Source: Pseudomonas xionganensis
GTDB lineage: Bacteria; Pseudomonadota; Gammaproteobacteria; Pseudomonadales; Pseudomonadaceae
Direction of reading: 5' to 3'
Assembly (NCBI RefSeq): GCF_009763245.1
Contig: NZ_WKJZ01000001.1
Span: forward strand, 248,001 to 312,000
Length of the DNA: 64,000 nucleotides
Shown: positions 41,630 to 54,969 of the stretch, in pieces
Position numbering within the stretch: position 1 is the first letter of the stretch
Layout of the letters: every line of letters begins with the position of its first letter
Translations under genes and position numbers: made by a program
Notes under the pieces: model-generated
What the model was told of the DNA's origin: nothing
Database searches by the model: none
The model's input: the letters and a program-made list of their open reading frames with translations, nothing else

Positions 41630-43419
41630 TGTCTTTTAACCACTACTACCAGAGCGAGCTCACCGCCCTGCGCCAACTCGGCAAGCGTTTTGCCGAGCGC
41701 AATCCGGCGCTGGCGCCGTTTCTCGGCCAGGCCGGGCGTGACCCGGATGTCGAGCGCCTGCTGGAGGGTTTTGCCTTTCTCACCGGGCGGGTGCGGCAGA
41801 AGCTCGATGACGAGCTGCCGGAGCTGACTCACTCGCTGATGCACCTGCTGTGGCCCAACTATATGCGCCCGCTGCCGGCCTTCAGCATGCTCCAGTTCGA
41901 TCCGCTCAAGCGCCCCGGCGGCGCCTTGCCGGTGCCGCGGCATACGCCGGTGGAGGCCAGGGCGATCCAGGGTGTGACCTGCCGTTTCCGCACCGCCTTC
42001 GCCACCGAGGTGCTGCCCCTGGCGTTGCAGCACCTGGAGTATTCGGTCAAGGGCGACGGCGCAGTGCTGAGCCTGCGCCTGGGCATGAGCGCCGATGGGC
42101 ATATCGGTGATATCCAGCTCAAGCGCCTGCGCCTGCACCTGGCGGGCGAGCGTTATATCAGCCAGATGCTCTACCTCAGCCTGCTGCGTCACCTCGGCGG
42201 CATCCAGCTGGTGCTGCTCGATGGTGCCGGCAAACCTTTGCAGGATGCCTACGCGCAACCCCTCGCGACCCTGCAGCTGGCCGCCAGCCAGGTACAGCCG
42301 GTGGGTTTCGGCGAAGATGAAGCGCTGATCCCCTATCCGCTCAATACCTTCCGCGGCTATCGCCACCTGCAGGAATACTTCGCCTTCCAGGACAAGTTCC
42401 TGTTTGTCGATCTCAACGGCCTGGACGTGCTGGCCCGCCAGCCCGAAGAGCTGCTCAAGCAGGCGCGCGGCATCGAGCTGCGTTTCGATATCCACAAGGC
42501 CGGCGTGCAGCGCATCCGTCCGACCCTGGACAATGTGCGCCTGTACTGCACCCCGGTGGTCAACCTGTTCGAGCACGACGCCATCCCGATCCGCCTGGAC
42601 GGCAAACAGGATCAGTACCTGCTGCTGCCGGCCGAACTCGACTCGCAGCACTGCGGGGTGTTCTCGGTGGATCGGGTCACCGGCTGGAAACCCGGTGGCA
42701 AGGGTTACGAGGAGTACGTGCCGTTCGAGTCCTTCGAGCACGACCCCAGCTTCGACGTGCCCCATGCCCGTCCGCACTACAGCGTGCGCCAGCAACCCTC
42801 GCTGCTCGGCGACGGCCTGGAGACCTACCTGAGCTTCGGCCTGCGCAACCTCGACCAGCACGAGACGCTGTCCATCGAGCTGACCTGCACCAACCAGAAC
42901 CTGCCGCGCCAGCTCGGCCTGGGCGATATCTGCCTGCCCAGCGAGGACACCCCGGAGTTTCTCACCTTCCGCAATATCAGCGCGGTCACGCCCAGCTATG
43001 CACCGCCGCTGCACCGCGATTTTCTGTGGAAGCTGATCAGCAATATGTCGCTGAACTACCTGTCGCTGGCCAATGTCGAGGCGCTCAAGGTGATTCTGGA
43101 AACCTACGACCTGCCGCGCTACTACGACCAGCACGCGGAGAAGGTCAGCCGCAACATGCTCGCCGGCATGCACAGCATCGCCCACCAGCATGTCGATCGC
43201 CTGCACCGTGGCCTGCCGATACGCGGGGTGCGCACCCTGCTGACGATGAACCCGCAACACTACCTGGGCGAGGGCGACATGTTCCTCTTTGCCTCGGTAC
43301 TCAATGAATTCTTTGCCCTGTACGCCAGCCTCAACTCGTACCACGAGCTGCGCGTACAGAGCACCCAGGGAGAGGTGTACCAATGGACGCCACGCATGGG
43401 GCAACAGCCCCTGCTCTGA
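41629..43419 (+). CDS. tssF: TssF, type VI baseplate protein
   Basis: This 596-residue TssF/ImpG protein opens with the conserved MSFNHYYQSELTALRQLGKRFAE region and has the typical VTCRFRTAF, FVDLNGLD and FTTI-like beta domains. It forms the baseplate wedge with TssG, TssE and TssK. The start at 41629 overlaps the upstream lipoprotein gene by 1 base and begins with the family's conserved N-terminus. The downstream tssG gene overlaps by 37 bases. Confidence 0.94.
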   Translation: MSFNHYYQSELTALRQLGKRFAERNPALAPFLGQAGRDPDVERLLEGFAFLTGRVRQKLDDELPELTHSLMHLLWPNYMRPLPAFSMLQFDPLKRPGGALPVPRHTPVEARAIQGVTCRFRTAFATEVLPLALQHLEYSVKGDGAVLSLRLGMSADGHIGDIQLKRLRLHLAGERYISQMLYLSLLRHLGGIQLVLLDGAGKPLQDAYAQPLATLQLAASQVQPVGFGEDEALIPYPLNTFRGYRHLQEYFAFQDKFLFVDLNGLDVLARQPEELLKQARGIELRFDIHKAGVQRIRPTLDNVRLYCTPVVNLFEHDAIPIRLDGKQDQYLLLPAELDSQHCGVFSVDRVTGWKPGGKGYEEYVPFESFEHDPSFDVPHARPHYSVRQQPSLLGDGLETYLSFGLRNLDQHETLSIELTCTNQNLPRQLGLGDICLPSEDTPEFLTFRNISAVTPSYAPPLHRDFLWKLISNMSLNYLSLANVEALKVILETYDLPRYYDQHAEKVSRNMLAGMHSIAHQHVDRLHRGLPIRGVRTLLTMNPQHYLGEGDMFLFASVLNEFFALYASLNSYHELRVQSTQGEVYQWTPRMGQQPLL

Positions 43420-44390
43420 ACAGGTTCAGCGCCGGCATCCGCGAGTACAGCCTGTTTCAGGGTGTGCAACTGGTGCTGGAACGGCTGCGCGAAGCCGACC
43501 CGCTGCTGGACGACGAGGCGCTGTATCAGCGCCTGGAGTTCCAGGCCAACCCGAGCCTGGGCTTTCCCGGCAGCGATATCGATCAGGTGCAGTTCTTCGA
43601 GGAACAGGGCGAGCTGCGCGCGCGCCTGCGCATCAACCTGGTCAGTCTGTTCGGCGGCGGCTCACCGTTGCCGGCCTTCTATGGCGAACAGGCCCTGGGC
43701 GACAGCATCGACGGCAACCCCACGCGGGACTTTCTCGACCTGTTCAACAACCGCCTGCAACGCCTGCTGCTGCCCACCTGGCAGAAATACCGCTATCACG
43801 CGCGCTTCAAGAGTGGCGCCACGGATCGCTTCTCCGCCCAGCTGTTCGCCCTGATCGGCCTGGACGGCGAGAGCATCCGCAGCGCCCCGGAACTGAACTG
43901 GAAGCGCCTGCTGCCCTACCTTGGCCTGCTCAGCCTGCGCGCCCACTCGGCGGCGCTGATCGAATCGGTGCTGCGCTACTACTTCAAGCACGCCGACCTG
44001 CATATCGAGCAGTGCCTGGAGCGCCAGGTGGAGATCCTCGGTGAGCAGCGCAACCGCCTCGGCCTGGGCAACAGCCGCCTCGGCGAAGACCTGGTGCTGG
44101 GTGAATGGGTACGGGATCGCGGCGGCAAGTTCCGCATCCATATCCGCCAGCTGAACTGGGCGCGCTTTCACGAATTCCTGCCCATTGGCAGCGGCTATCA
44201 ACCCCTGTGCGCGCTGGTGCGTTTCACCCTGCGCGACCCCCTCGATTACGACATCCGCCTGGAACTGCGTCAGGACGAAATCCGCGACCTACGACTGGGC
44301 GAAGGCAACCCCTGCCTGCTGGGCTGGACCACCTGGCTCGGCCGCGACAACGCCGACGGCCTGGTCACCCTCGGCAGCAAGGCTCATTAA
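43383..44390 (+). CDS. tssG: TssG, type VI baseplate protein
   Basis: This 335-residue TssG/ImpH protein has conserved blocks YSLFQGVQLVLERL, FQANPSLGFPGSDI, LVSLFGGGSPLPAFYGE and DFLDLFNNRLQRLL. It binds TssF in the wedge complex and contacts TssK. The start lies inside the end of tssF. The gene ends 11 bases before the clpV start. Composition returns to the high-GC style of the core cluster. Confidence 0.94.
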   Translation: MDATHGATAPALNRFSAGIREYSLFQGVQLVLERLREADPLLDDEALYQRLEFQANPSLGFPGSDIDQVQFFEEQGELRARLRINLVSLFGGGSPLPAFYGEQALGDSIDGNPTRDFLDLFNNRLQRLLLPTWQKYRYHARFKSGATDRFSAQLFALIGLDGESIRSAPELNWKRLLPYLGLLSLRAHSAALIESVLRYYFKHADLHIEQCLERQVEILGEQRNRLGLGNSRLGEDLVLGEWVRDRGGKFRIHIRQLNWARFHEFLPIGSGYQPLCALVRFTLRDPLDYDIRLELRQDEIRDLRLGEGNPCLLGWTTWLGRDNADGLVTLGSKAH

Positions 44391-44401
44391 GGAAGATGGA
44401 T

Positions 44402-48521
<4,120 letters not shown>

Positions 48522-48537
48522 GGCTTAAGGAGAGAGC

Positions 48538-50829
48538 ATGTTCCATAACGCCAACCAGACCCATTTCAGCCTGAGCATCGAAGGCGTCAGCCACGATCTG
48601 CAGGTGCTCGAATTCAGCGGCCATGAAGCCATCAGCCAGCCGTTTGTATTCGAGCTGGAACTGATCAGCGAGCGCCCGGATCTCGATCTGGAAAGCCTGC
48701 TGCATCGCCCGGCCTTCCTCGCCCTTAGCCCCAATGGCACAGGCATTCACGGCCTGATCTACCGCATCGCCCAAGGTGACTCCGGGCAGCGCCTGACTCG
48801 CTACCACGTGACCCTGCGCCCGCAGTTGGCCTACCTGGCGCACCGCATCAACCAGCGCATCTTCCAGCACCTGAGCGTGGAAAAGATCATCAGCCAGGTG
48901 CTCGAAGAGCACGGCATCCAGAGCGATGCCTACACATTCCAGTTCGGACCCACGGTCTACCCGCAGCGCGAGTACTGCGTGCAGTACGACGAGAGCGACC
49001 TGCACTTTATTCAGCGCCTGTGCGAGGAAGAAGGCATCCACTACCACTTCCAGCACAGCCCTGACGGGCATGTGCTGGTGTTTGGCGATGACCAGAGCGT
49101 CTTCCCCAAGCTCCCGGCAACCGCCTACCAGCAGGACAGCGGCCTGGTCGCCACCGACCCGGTGGTCAAACGCTTCGGCCTGCGCCTGGAAACCCGCAGC
49201 AACCGGGTCACCCGCCGCGACTACGACTTCGAAAAGCCGCGCCTGCTGATGGAAGCCGCCTTCGCCAGCGAGTTCAGCCCGGACCTGGAAGACTATGACT
49301 ACCCCGGCCGCTTCGTCGAACGCGAGCGCGGCAAGCACCTGGCCAAACGCAACCTGGAACGCCATCGCAGCGACTATGAACTGGCCCGTGGCGACAGCGA
49401 CCAGCCCCTGCTGCGCAGCGGCCACTACCTGGACCTGTGCGAACACAGCCGCGAAGACTTCAACCAGCTCTGGCTGCTGACCGCAGTCAGCCATGAAGGC
49501 AAACAGCCCCAGGTGCTGGAAGAGTCCATCACCAGCCATACCCAGGCCAAGGACGGTTTCCAGCAGGGCTATCGCAACCACTTCACCGCCACCCCCTGGG
49601 ATGTGCCGCACCGCCCGGCGCTGCGCCACCCCAAAGCCAAGATCCTCGGCAGCCAGACCGCCGTGGTCACCGGCCCGATAAACGAGGAAATCCACTGCGA
49701 CCCGTACGGCCGGGTCAAGGTGCAGTTTCACTGGGATCGCGAGGGACAGGGCGACGACAGCAGCAGTTGCTGGCTGCGCGTAGCCTCCAGCTGGGCCGGC
49801 GATGGCTACGGCGGCATCGCCATTCCGCGTGTCGGCATGGAAGTGCTGGTCACCTTCCTCGAAGGCGACCCCGATCAGCCCCTGATCACCGGCTGCCTGT
49901 ACCACGCCGCCCATGTGGTGCCTTACGAGCTGCCGGCCAACAAGACCCGCAGCCTATTCAAGACCCTCAGCAGCCTTGGCGGCGGTGGCTACAACGAACT
50001 GCGCATCGAAGATAAGAAGGGCGAAGAGCAGATCTACCTGCACGCCGAGCGCGACTGGGACGAGAACATCGAACACGACCAGAAAATCCGTATCGGCAAC
50101 CAGCGCCACGACACGGTCGAGGCCAATAGCTACAGCGAATTCCAGGCCGAAGAACACCGCACCACCCACGCCGACCGCAAGGTGGAAACCCGCAGCAACG
50201 ACCACTTGAGCGTGGCCAACACCCAGCACGTAAAAGTCGGCGTCGGCCAGTTCATCGAAGCCGGCAATGAAATCCACTACTACGCCGGCAACAAAGTGGT
50301 GATCGACGCCGGCATGGAACTCACCGCCACAGGCGGCGGCAGCTTCCTCAAACTCGATCCGGGCGGCGTCACCCTGAGCGGCGCGACGATCAAGATCAAC
50401 TCCGGTGGTGCGCCGGGCAAGGGCAGCGGGATAAGCATTCTGCCGCCGGTCATTCCGTGGGCGGCGGATCAGGATAAGGCGGGCAATCTACTCGACAGGG
50501 CTAACGCCAACCCCACCTGGTTGGAATTGAACCTGCACTACAGAAATCTGGAACCTGTACCTGGGGCCGCCTATCGCGTCGAGTTTACAGACGGATCCGT
50601 CTGCGAGGGTGTATTGGACGCTGATGGCTTCGCTCGCCTAGAAGATGTACCGCCTGGGCCGGCCAAGGTGTGGTACGGCGAAGACCCTCGCCCGTTCGTA
50701 CGCAAGCCCATCAAGGCAGTCGAGGTTACTGAAGAAAGTATCGAAAACGACTTGCGCAAACTTGGACTTGACCCTAACCAAGTGGACTTGCAGGCGCTGG
50801 TTGAGCAAGCAGCAGGGAGGCTGGCATGA
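48538..50829 (+). CDS. vgrG: VgrG (TssI) spike protein with C-terminal effector-adaptor tail
   Basis: This 763-residue VgrG has a gp27-like N-terminal domain (about 1-370), a gp5-like OB domain (about 375-470; GPINEEIHCDPYGRVKVQFHW) and a beta-helix with DUF2345-type needle (about 480-650). A last domain of about 100 residues (LELNLHYRNLEPVPGAAYRVEF) resembles the PAAR tail at 39 kb. Base composition changes at about 50500, where the tail begins. It would carry the downstream effector on the spike. The next gene starts inside its stop as ATGA. It replaces the plain sfa2-orfX junction of HSI-II. Confidence 0.94.
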   Translation: MFHNANQTHFSLSIEGVSHDLQVLEFSGHEAISQPFVFELELISERPDLDLESLLHRPAFLALSPNGTGIHGLIYRIAQGDSGQRLTRYHVTLRPQLAYLAHRINQRIFQHLSVEKIISQVLEEHGIQSDAYTFQFGPTVYPQREYCVQYDESDLHFIQRLCEEEGIHYHFQHSPDGHVLVFGDDQSVFPKLPATAYQQDSGLVATDPVVKRFGLRLETRSNRVTRRDYDFEKPRLLMEAAFASEFSPDLEDYDYPGRFVERERGKHLAKRNLERHRSDYELARGDSDQPLLRSGHYLDLCEHSREDFNQLWLLTAVSHEGKQPQVLEESITSHTQAKDGFQQGYRNHFTATPWDVPHRPALRHPKAKILGSQTAVVTGPINEEIHCDPYGRVKVQFHWDREGQGDDSSSCWLRVASSWAGDGYGGIAIPRVGMEVLVTFLEGDPDQPLITGCLYHAAHVVPYELPANKTRSLFKTLSSLGGGGYNELRIEDKKGEEQIYLHAERDWDENIEHDQKIRIGNQRHDTVEANSYSEFQAEEHRTTHADRKVETRSNDHLSVANTQHVKVGVGQFIEAGNEIHYYAGNKVVIDAGMELTATGGGSFLKLDPGGVTLSGATIKINSGGAPGKGSGISILPPVIPWAADQDKAGNLLDRANANPTWLELNLHYRNLEPVPGAAYRVEFTDGSVCEGVLDADGFARLEDVPPGPAKVWYGEDPRPFVRKPIKAVEVTEESIENDLRKLGLDPNQVDLQALVEQAAGRLA

Positions 50830-52388
50830 GTACAAAAGATCAAGACAGCAATCAGGCGGCCTATAACGAAGCACTCACCGAACTGGCTACAGGTATTGCT
50901 CTCGGTGCCGTACCTTTTCTCGGTCAAGCGATTGATGCCTATGACACAGTTGAGTCATCCATTCGGCTCTATAACGAAAAGACCGATCCAGGCAAAGAAG
51001 ACGCACAGTTTGACTTACTCATGGCCATTATTGGCTGGATTCCCGGGCCGGGTGACGGCCTGAAAAAAAGCCTGCGTATTGTCAATCGAGACCCTCAGCG
51101 CTTTGCGCCTGTACTGTTTGACCTACTGCGCTTCGTTCTTCAGGAGTGCGGTGTCAAGACCAGCCCTGAAGAGCTGCTTTCACAGGTATTCAACGCTGGA
51201 GCGCTACGTGCAGAGTTGGATGAAATTATTGCTGGGGTAAAGGGATCATCAGCCTTCCAGAGCCTTCCGATCTGGTTGCAGTCATCCGTATTAACGGTGC
51301 TGGCCAGCTCACGCGACAACATGCCAATGCTGATCGGCATCGTAGAGAAGCGCCTGAATAAGTGGAAACGCATGCAGCGTAATAGCGCGGCGGCGGCGAG
51401 TGGGAGAGGTACCAGCCAAGGACAAAAACCGGCCGCCAAAGATGCTCAAGTGGCCGCAGAAGGCAAAGACGGTGCGAGCCAGACACACTCCAACAAAATA
51501 GATAACTCCAGCCTCGGCACCCAAACATTATCCAGCCTGACCAACGAAGGTTTAGGCGTCAGCGGCGAACATATCGCCGACTACATCTGCGCCGAGGAGT
51601 TTGGCTGGGGCAAAGACTGGGATGGTCACGACAAGGGAGCCGAAGGCCAGTGGCTGGAAGGCAAGCCCAGCGCCAGCAAAATGGGCAAGCTTTCTAAAGG
51701 CGGCAGCCCTAAATCGCCCCACGTGCTTTACAAACTAACCGATGGTGCCAACGGCACCGGTATCGATGCTGTTTGGCGCGCCGATCCGGCAACGAACGGT
51801 GGGAAGAAGTTCGCCATTGTCGAAGCAAAGGCGAGCAAGGATGAGGATGCACCAAAGTTCCTGCGCAAGCTTAACAATACGCGCAAACCAGGTATCACCT
51901 CCAAGTTAGGAGTTTCAGGCCTGACTGACCCAAGTGAATTGCTGGAGCCCATTGCACAAGACAACCCGGACTCCGCTCCAAGCAAGCGCCCAGGCAGGCG
52001 GAGCAGTGAGAAATCATCCGGGAAAAGCGCGAACAACGCTCCAAACAAGCGCTCCGCTGATACAGCTGAATCAAGCCCCAAGGCAGTCCAAGTACAGATG
52101 AGCAAGGAGTGGGTCGCTGCCTGCCTGAGAAAACAAGTAGGTGCTCACCTGTATCGCGAAGTGATCCTCTCTTACAGCAGGCACCTGTTCTTCGCTCCGC
52201 TATACCACCCGTCTGGCAGCCCAAAAAAACATGCTCAAGTGCGACTCGCTGGCGGGACGGACGCCGATCATGGCGAGCATTCCGCTTTCCACTACAGCGA
52301 GCAGGAAGTCAAGAAAGCGGTGAACAAACGTAAGAGTTCACTCAGCAGAAAGTACGGCAGCATGCCGTCCCTGAAGATCGAAGCCTGA
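50826..52388 (+). CDS. Putative PoNe-type DNase effector (PD-(D/E)xK)
   Basis: This 520-residue protein follows vgrG in an ATGA overlap. Residues 1-180 form a helical loading domain (ATGIALGAVPFLGQAIDAYDTVES). A polar linker comes at about 183-230, then a C-terminal nuclease region. The PD-(D/E)xK residues are visible as Asp314 in TGIDAVW and Glu333-x-Lys335 in FAIVEAKAS. The end (SYSRHLFFAPLYHPSG) also fits PoNe DNases. The next gene is a PoNi-type immunity protein, which supports the call. The predicted action is cutting DNA in rival bacteria. A low-complexity Ser/Lys/Pro stretch (about 385-425) splits the nuclease region. Confidence 0.78.
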   Translation: MSTKDQDSNQAAYNEALTELATGIALGAVPFLGQAIDAYDTVESSIRLYNEKTDPGKEDAQFDLLMAIIGWIPGPGDGLKKSLRIVNRDPQRFAPVLFDLLRFVLQECGVKTSPEELLSQVFNAGALRAELDEIIAGVKGSSAFQSLPIWLQSSVLTVLASSRDNMPMLIGIVEKRLNKWKRMQRNSAAAASGRGTSQGQKPAAKDAQVAAEGKDGASQTHSNKIDNSSLGTQTLSSLTNEGLGVSGEHIADYICAEEFGWGKDWDGHDKGAEGQWLEGKPSASKMGKLSKGGSPKSPHVLYKLTDGANGTGIDAVWRADPATNGGKKFAIVEAKASKDEDAPKFLRKLNNTRKPGITSKLGVSGLTDPSELLEPIAQDNPDSAPSKRPGRRSSEKSSGKSANNAPNKRSADTAESSPKAVQVQMSKEWVAACLRKQVGAHLYREVILSYSRHLFFAPLYHPSGSPKKHAQVRLAGGTDADHGEHSAFHYSEQEVKKAVNKRKSSLSRKYGSMPSLKIEA

Positions 52389-52389
52389 T

Positions 52390-53352
52390 ATGAACAGAAG
52401 ACAACCTTTCATTACTGAGAGCTACTACAAGAGCCTCGTCTCCCTTTATGACTCGTCAGAAGAGTTCTGGCACGACAAAGACCTAGAAGAAGACGCTCCT
52501 GGCCAGGAGGCATCGCTTAAAGCCAACGAATACAAGCAGGATGCGTTAAGCGCGCTAATCATTCGCTACACCGCTGGAGAACCAATAGAGTCACTTATCC
52601 AACCGCTCGAAAAGGTCATTCTAAACTTTGAACGCTACCAGAGCGCCCTCGCCGACTATGAGCAAGTAACCAATATTTCTCCCCTCGCCATCGACAATTG
52701 GCCTGGACAATACGAAGAGTGCGTACAGGTTATAAGTCTCTGCATTTTGCTGCATCGAATAGACTTGCTGCAGCGCTTTGTCGCCTTGTTAGACAACGCG
52801 GGTTATGCCGGTGAAGACACACTGTATGAAGACCTACTACGCAAAGTTTTACCTGACCGCCATGACCTAGATGAGTGGTATCACGATCTTTATACGCCAC
52901 TAATCCGAGCTATTTATGCGCCCACTAAAGAAGAGGCATCCGCATTACTGAAGTTTTATTGCGGCCAGTGGTATAGCGCTTTTGAAGACAAGCAAACCAA
53001 TTGGCATGACACCCACCTAGATATCGACGGTGACGAGGGTAGTTATTACGGCTACTGGGCCTTCGAAGCAGCTGCTATTGCCTTCCTTTATGATATCGAC
53101 GACAGCGCAGTCGATCATATGGTCTACCCCAAAGACTTGGTCGCTTATGCCCGTAATTTCAGTTCATCACCTAACTCTACGCAGACCGGTCGCGTTGAAT
53201 CTGGACAGCCATGCCCCAAAGCGGGTTACTGGTTTACCCCGGCCCAAGCCAGTTCTCGGCGCGTCTTCAAGCAAGGCGAAATCATGCCGGCTTTCGACGA
53301 TTCACGCTGGGGCGCGACGCTTTGGTATTGGTCCGGCGAAGAAGATGCTTAA
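52390..53352 (+). CDS. PoNi-type immunity protein (DUF1910/DUF1911)
   Basis: This 320-residue cytoplasmic protein has an N-terminal DUF1910-like helical region (about 30-150; LIIRYTAGEPIESLIQPL). A DUF1911-like region follows (about 165-250; FYCGQWYSAFED and YYGYWAFEAAAIAFLYDID). A C-terminal piece (PKAGYWFTPAQASSRRVFKQ, GATLWYWSGEED) recalls the tail of other T6SS immunity families. DUF1910/1911 proteins neutralise PoNe DNases. It starts 1 base after the effector stop and overlaps the next gene by 8 bases. GC is lower than in the core cluster. The joint presence of two immunity-type modules is notable. Confidence 0.82.
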   Translation: MNRRQPFITESYYKSLVSLYDSSEEFWHDKDLEEDAPGQEASLKANEYKQDALSALIIRYTAGEPIESLIQPLEKVILNFERYQSALADYEQVTNISPLAIDNWPGQYEECVQVISLCILLHRIDLLQRFVALLDNAGYAGEDTLYEDLLRKVLPDRHDLDEWYHDLYTPLIRAIYAPTKEEASALLKFYCGQWYSAFEDKQTNWHDTHLDIDGDEGSYYGYWAFEAAAIAFLYDIDDSAVDHMVYPKDLVAYARNFSSSPNSTQTGRVESGQPCPKAGYWFTPAQASSRRVFKQGEIMPAFDDSRWGATLWYWSGEEDA

Positions 53353-53842
53353 ACGCCTTTCCATCAGCCGCCAGAGCTTAATTGCTCGAGGCCAGATACG
53401 GTCGCGGCTTGTTCACCCGCAGCCAGAACGCGCCATAAGCGCGCAAGAGCGCATCACCTACTTGCTCTGGGGCAGCCTCGACGCCTGCTATATCGCCTGG
53501 TACTGCGTCAGCAGCTGGCGCGCCGGTCGTCGGCCCTACTTCAGTGATTTAGAGGCCACCTGGCACCTGCTCGAACAGCACGGCAGTGCCAGCATCGCCA
53601 TGGTCTCCCTGTCCTGGCTGCTGCAGCTCTCCGTCCTGGTGTCATGTGTCCTGTTTCTGTGCCAAACGCGAATGGCTCGCCTGCTCGGCCTTGCGCAGAC
53701 CCCCTTTCGCCTGTGTTTTCTGCTTCCGTCCATTCCTCTGTTACTTGCAGCGCCGCTACTACCTAAATTGGGCATGGCCGTACTGGGACTGGTGATTTTT
53801 AGCGAGGCGCTGAAAGCCTGGTCGCTCTGGAGGATTGCATGA
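53345..53842 (+). CDS. Small inner-membrane protein of the vgrG effector cassette
   Basis: This 165-residue protein starts 8 bases inside the immunity gene. It has a basic N-terminus and about three to four hydrophobic segments (near 47-62, 88-110, 122-140 and 143-160). No domain is recognised. Tight coupling to the immunity gene and an ATGA overlap with the next gene suggest it belongs to the cassette, possibly as a second, membrane-located immunity protein. The open frame extends upstream to 53030, but that would overlap the immunity gene by more than 300 bases, so the ATG at 53345 is chosen. Confidence 0.65.
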   Translation: MLKRLSISRQSLIARGQIRSRLVHPQPERAISAQERITYLLWGSLDACYIAWYCVSSWRAGRRPYFSDLEATWHLLEQHGSASIAMVSLSWLLQLSVLVSCVLFLCQTRMARLLGLAQTPFRLCFLLPSIPLLLAAPLLPKLGMAVLGLVIFSEALKAWSLWRIA

Positions 53843-54096
53843 AGCATACGGGTCATTACGGCGAACCCCGTTCACCATTAGAACCATTCGATAGCTATAG
53901 CGTGGACGACGTCAACGACAGACCGAATGTCGCCCTTGAAAATTGCCACCGTTTGACATGGAACGTTCACCCGACAGGCAGAAAGCCTATGCTCAGCGAT
54001 AGCCTGAACTGTATTTACTCACCAGCCCTATATAGGTCCGGCTGTGTTTTCACGCGCCTAGAAAAAAGCTTCAAGCTTTATGGAATGGACGCATGA
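53839..54096 (+). CDS. Short hypothetical protein (85 residues), function unknown
   Basis: This small polar protein has no recognised domain, signal peptide or membrane helix. It is linked by ATGA overlaps to the genes on both sides, which favours real translation. It may be a remnant of a longer gene reduced by cassette exchange, since the composition is atypical and nothing in the sequence suggests a fold. Confidence 0.4.
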   Translation: MKHTGHYGEPRSPLEPFDSYSVDDVNDRPNVALENCHRLTWNVHPTGRKPMLSDSLNCIYSPALYRSGCVFTRLEKSFKLYGMDA

Positions 54097-54743
54097 AACC
54101 CTTGGCAATAATGACTCTGCCCTATATTGGCTTCTTACGATTAGCTCAAAAAGCCGCTATTCACGCAAATAAAAAAATATTGATCAAATCCATATTTTCC
54201 ATATGCGCAGGACTAACTGTCTCTGGATGCATTGGGATAGGCGCAATCGCAACTATGGATTACCCAGCGTACTTAAACACACCGAGCAGTGCTGTACCCA
54301 TTTCATTTCAAAGCGGAGCCAATAATACAAGTCGTAAAATCTCTTATAATTACGGAGGCTCAGTAGAAAAAAGGTACGACGATGCAAGAATTCTGAAGGC
54401 CTGGGGAAAGCCTGATGAAATCAAAGTCATAGGACCTTATACGGTGTGGACTTACTACGAGCCGGAACTACGCTGGAGCGGTATAGCACTACATGTGCTC
54501 GTAACGATTCCGCTGGCCATTCCTACCGGAAAAGAAAAATACAGTTTGTACTTTAAAGACAACGTACTCGAAAAAGCACTTTCCCACACAAGCCGCACAA
54601 ATCTTTTTGTTTGCGATCCTCTTTACATGCTGATTAGCGGAATGGCCGCCAGCATGTCCCCTACTGGAAATGGTTCTGTACTTGGCCCCTGCACCCTTAT
54701 AAATAGAAGAGGCATATATTTCCATTTCATAACTAATTACTGA
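54093..54743 (+). CDS. Putative lipoprotein at the end of the vgrG effector cassette
   Basis: This 216-residue protein has a hydrophobic segment ending in a lipobox (LTVSGCIGIG, Cys at about residue 46). A periplasmic body follows with a short motif ILKAWGKPDEIKVIG and a second hydrophobic stretch (about 151-163). The long stretch before the signal makes the start uncertain; a later start such as an internal Ile/Leu codon nearer the hydrophobic segment is possible. It is markedly AT-rich compared with the T6SS core, the clearest sign of foreign origin in the window. Function is unknown; an envelope-located immunity or accessory role is possible. Confidence 0.6.
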   Translation: MKPLAIMTLPYIGFLRLAQKAAIHANKKILIKSIFSICAGLTVSGCIGIGAIATMDYPAYLNTPSSAVPISFQSGANNTSRKISYNYGGSVEKRYDDARILKAWGKPDEIKVIGPYTVWTYYEPELRWSGIALHVLVTIPLAIPTGKEKYSLYFKDNVLEKALSHTSRTNLFVCDPLYMLISGMAASMSPTGNGSVLGPCTLINRRGIYFHFITNY

Positions 54744-54818
54744 CGCCCATTGGTGCAGTATAAAAATCACTGACTGGAAGAACATAACTTAATCATCAAC
54801 ATATTAACGGAGGGATCC

Positions 54819-54950
54819 TTGAAACATATTCAGTACACCACCCTGCTCGCCCTGGCCCTATGCCTGTCCGCCTGCAGCGGCAACTACAAGTTCAGCGACG
54901 ATGACTACCGCCCCCTGGGCGAACCGCAAGCAGTAAGCCGCGGCAACTGA
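54819..54950 (+). CDS. Small T6SS-associated lipoprotein (43 residues, orfX position)
   Basis: This short gene has a TTG start and a strong GGAGG site 5 bases upstream. The product begins MKHIQYTTLLALALCLSAC, a complete lipoprotein signal with the lipid-accepting Cys at residue 19. Only about 24 residues follow (SGNYKFSDDDYRPLGEPQ). It sits directly before fha, the position of orfX in P. aeruginosa HSI-II. It would be a tiny tethered periplasmic peptide. Its role in the T6SS is unknown. Confidence 0.72.
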   Translation: MKHIQYTTLLALALCLSACSGNYKFSDDDYRPLGEPQAVSRGN

Positions 54951-54969
54951 CCGCAAGGAGTTAACAACC

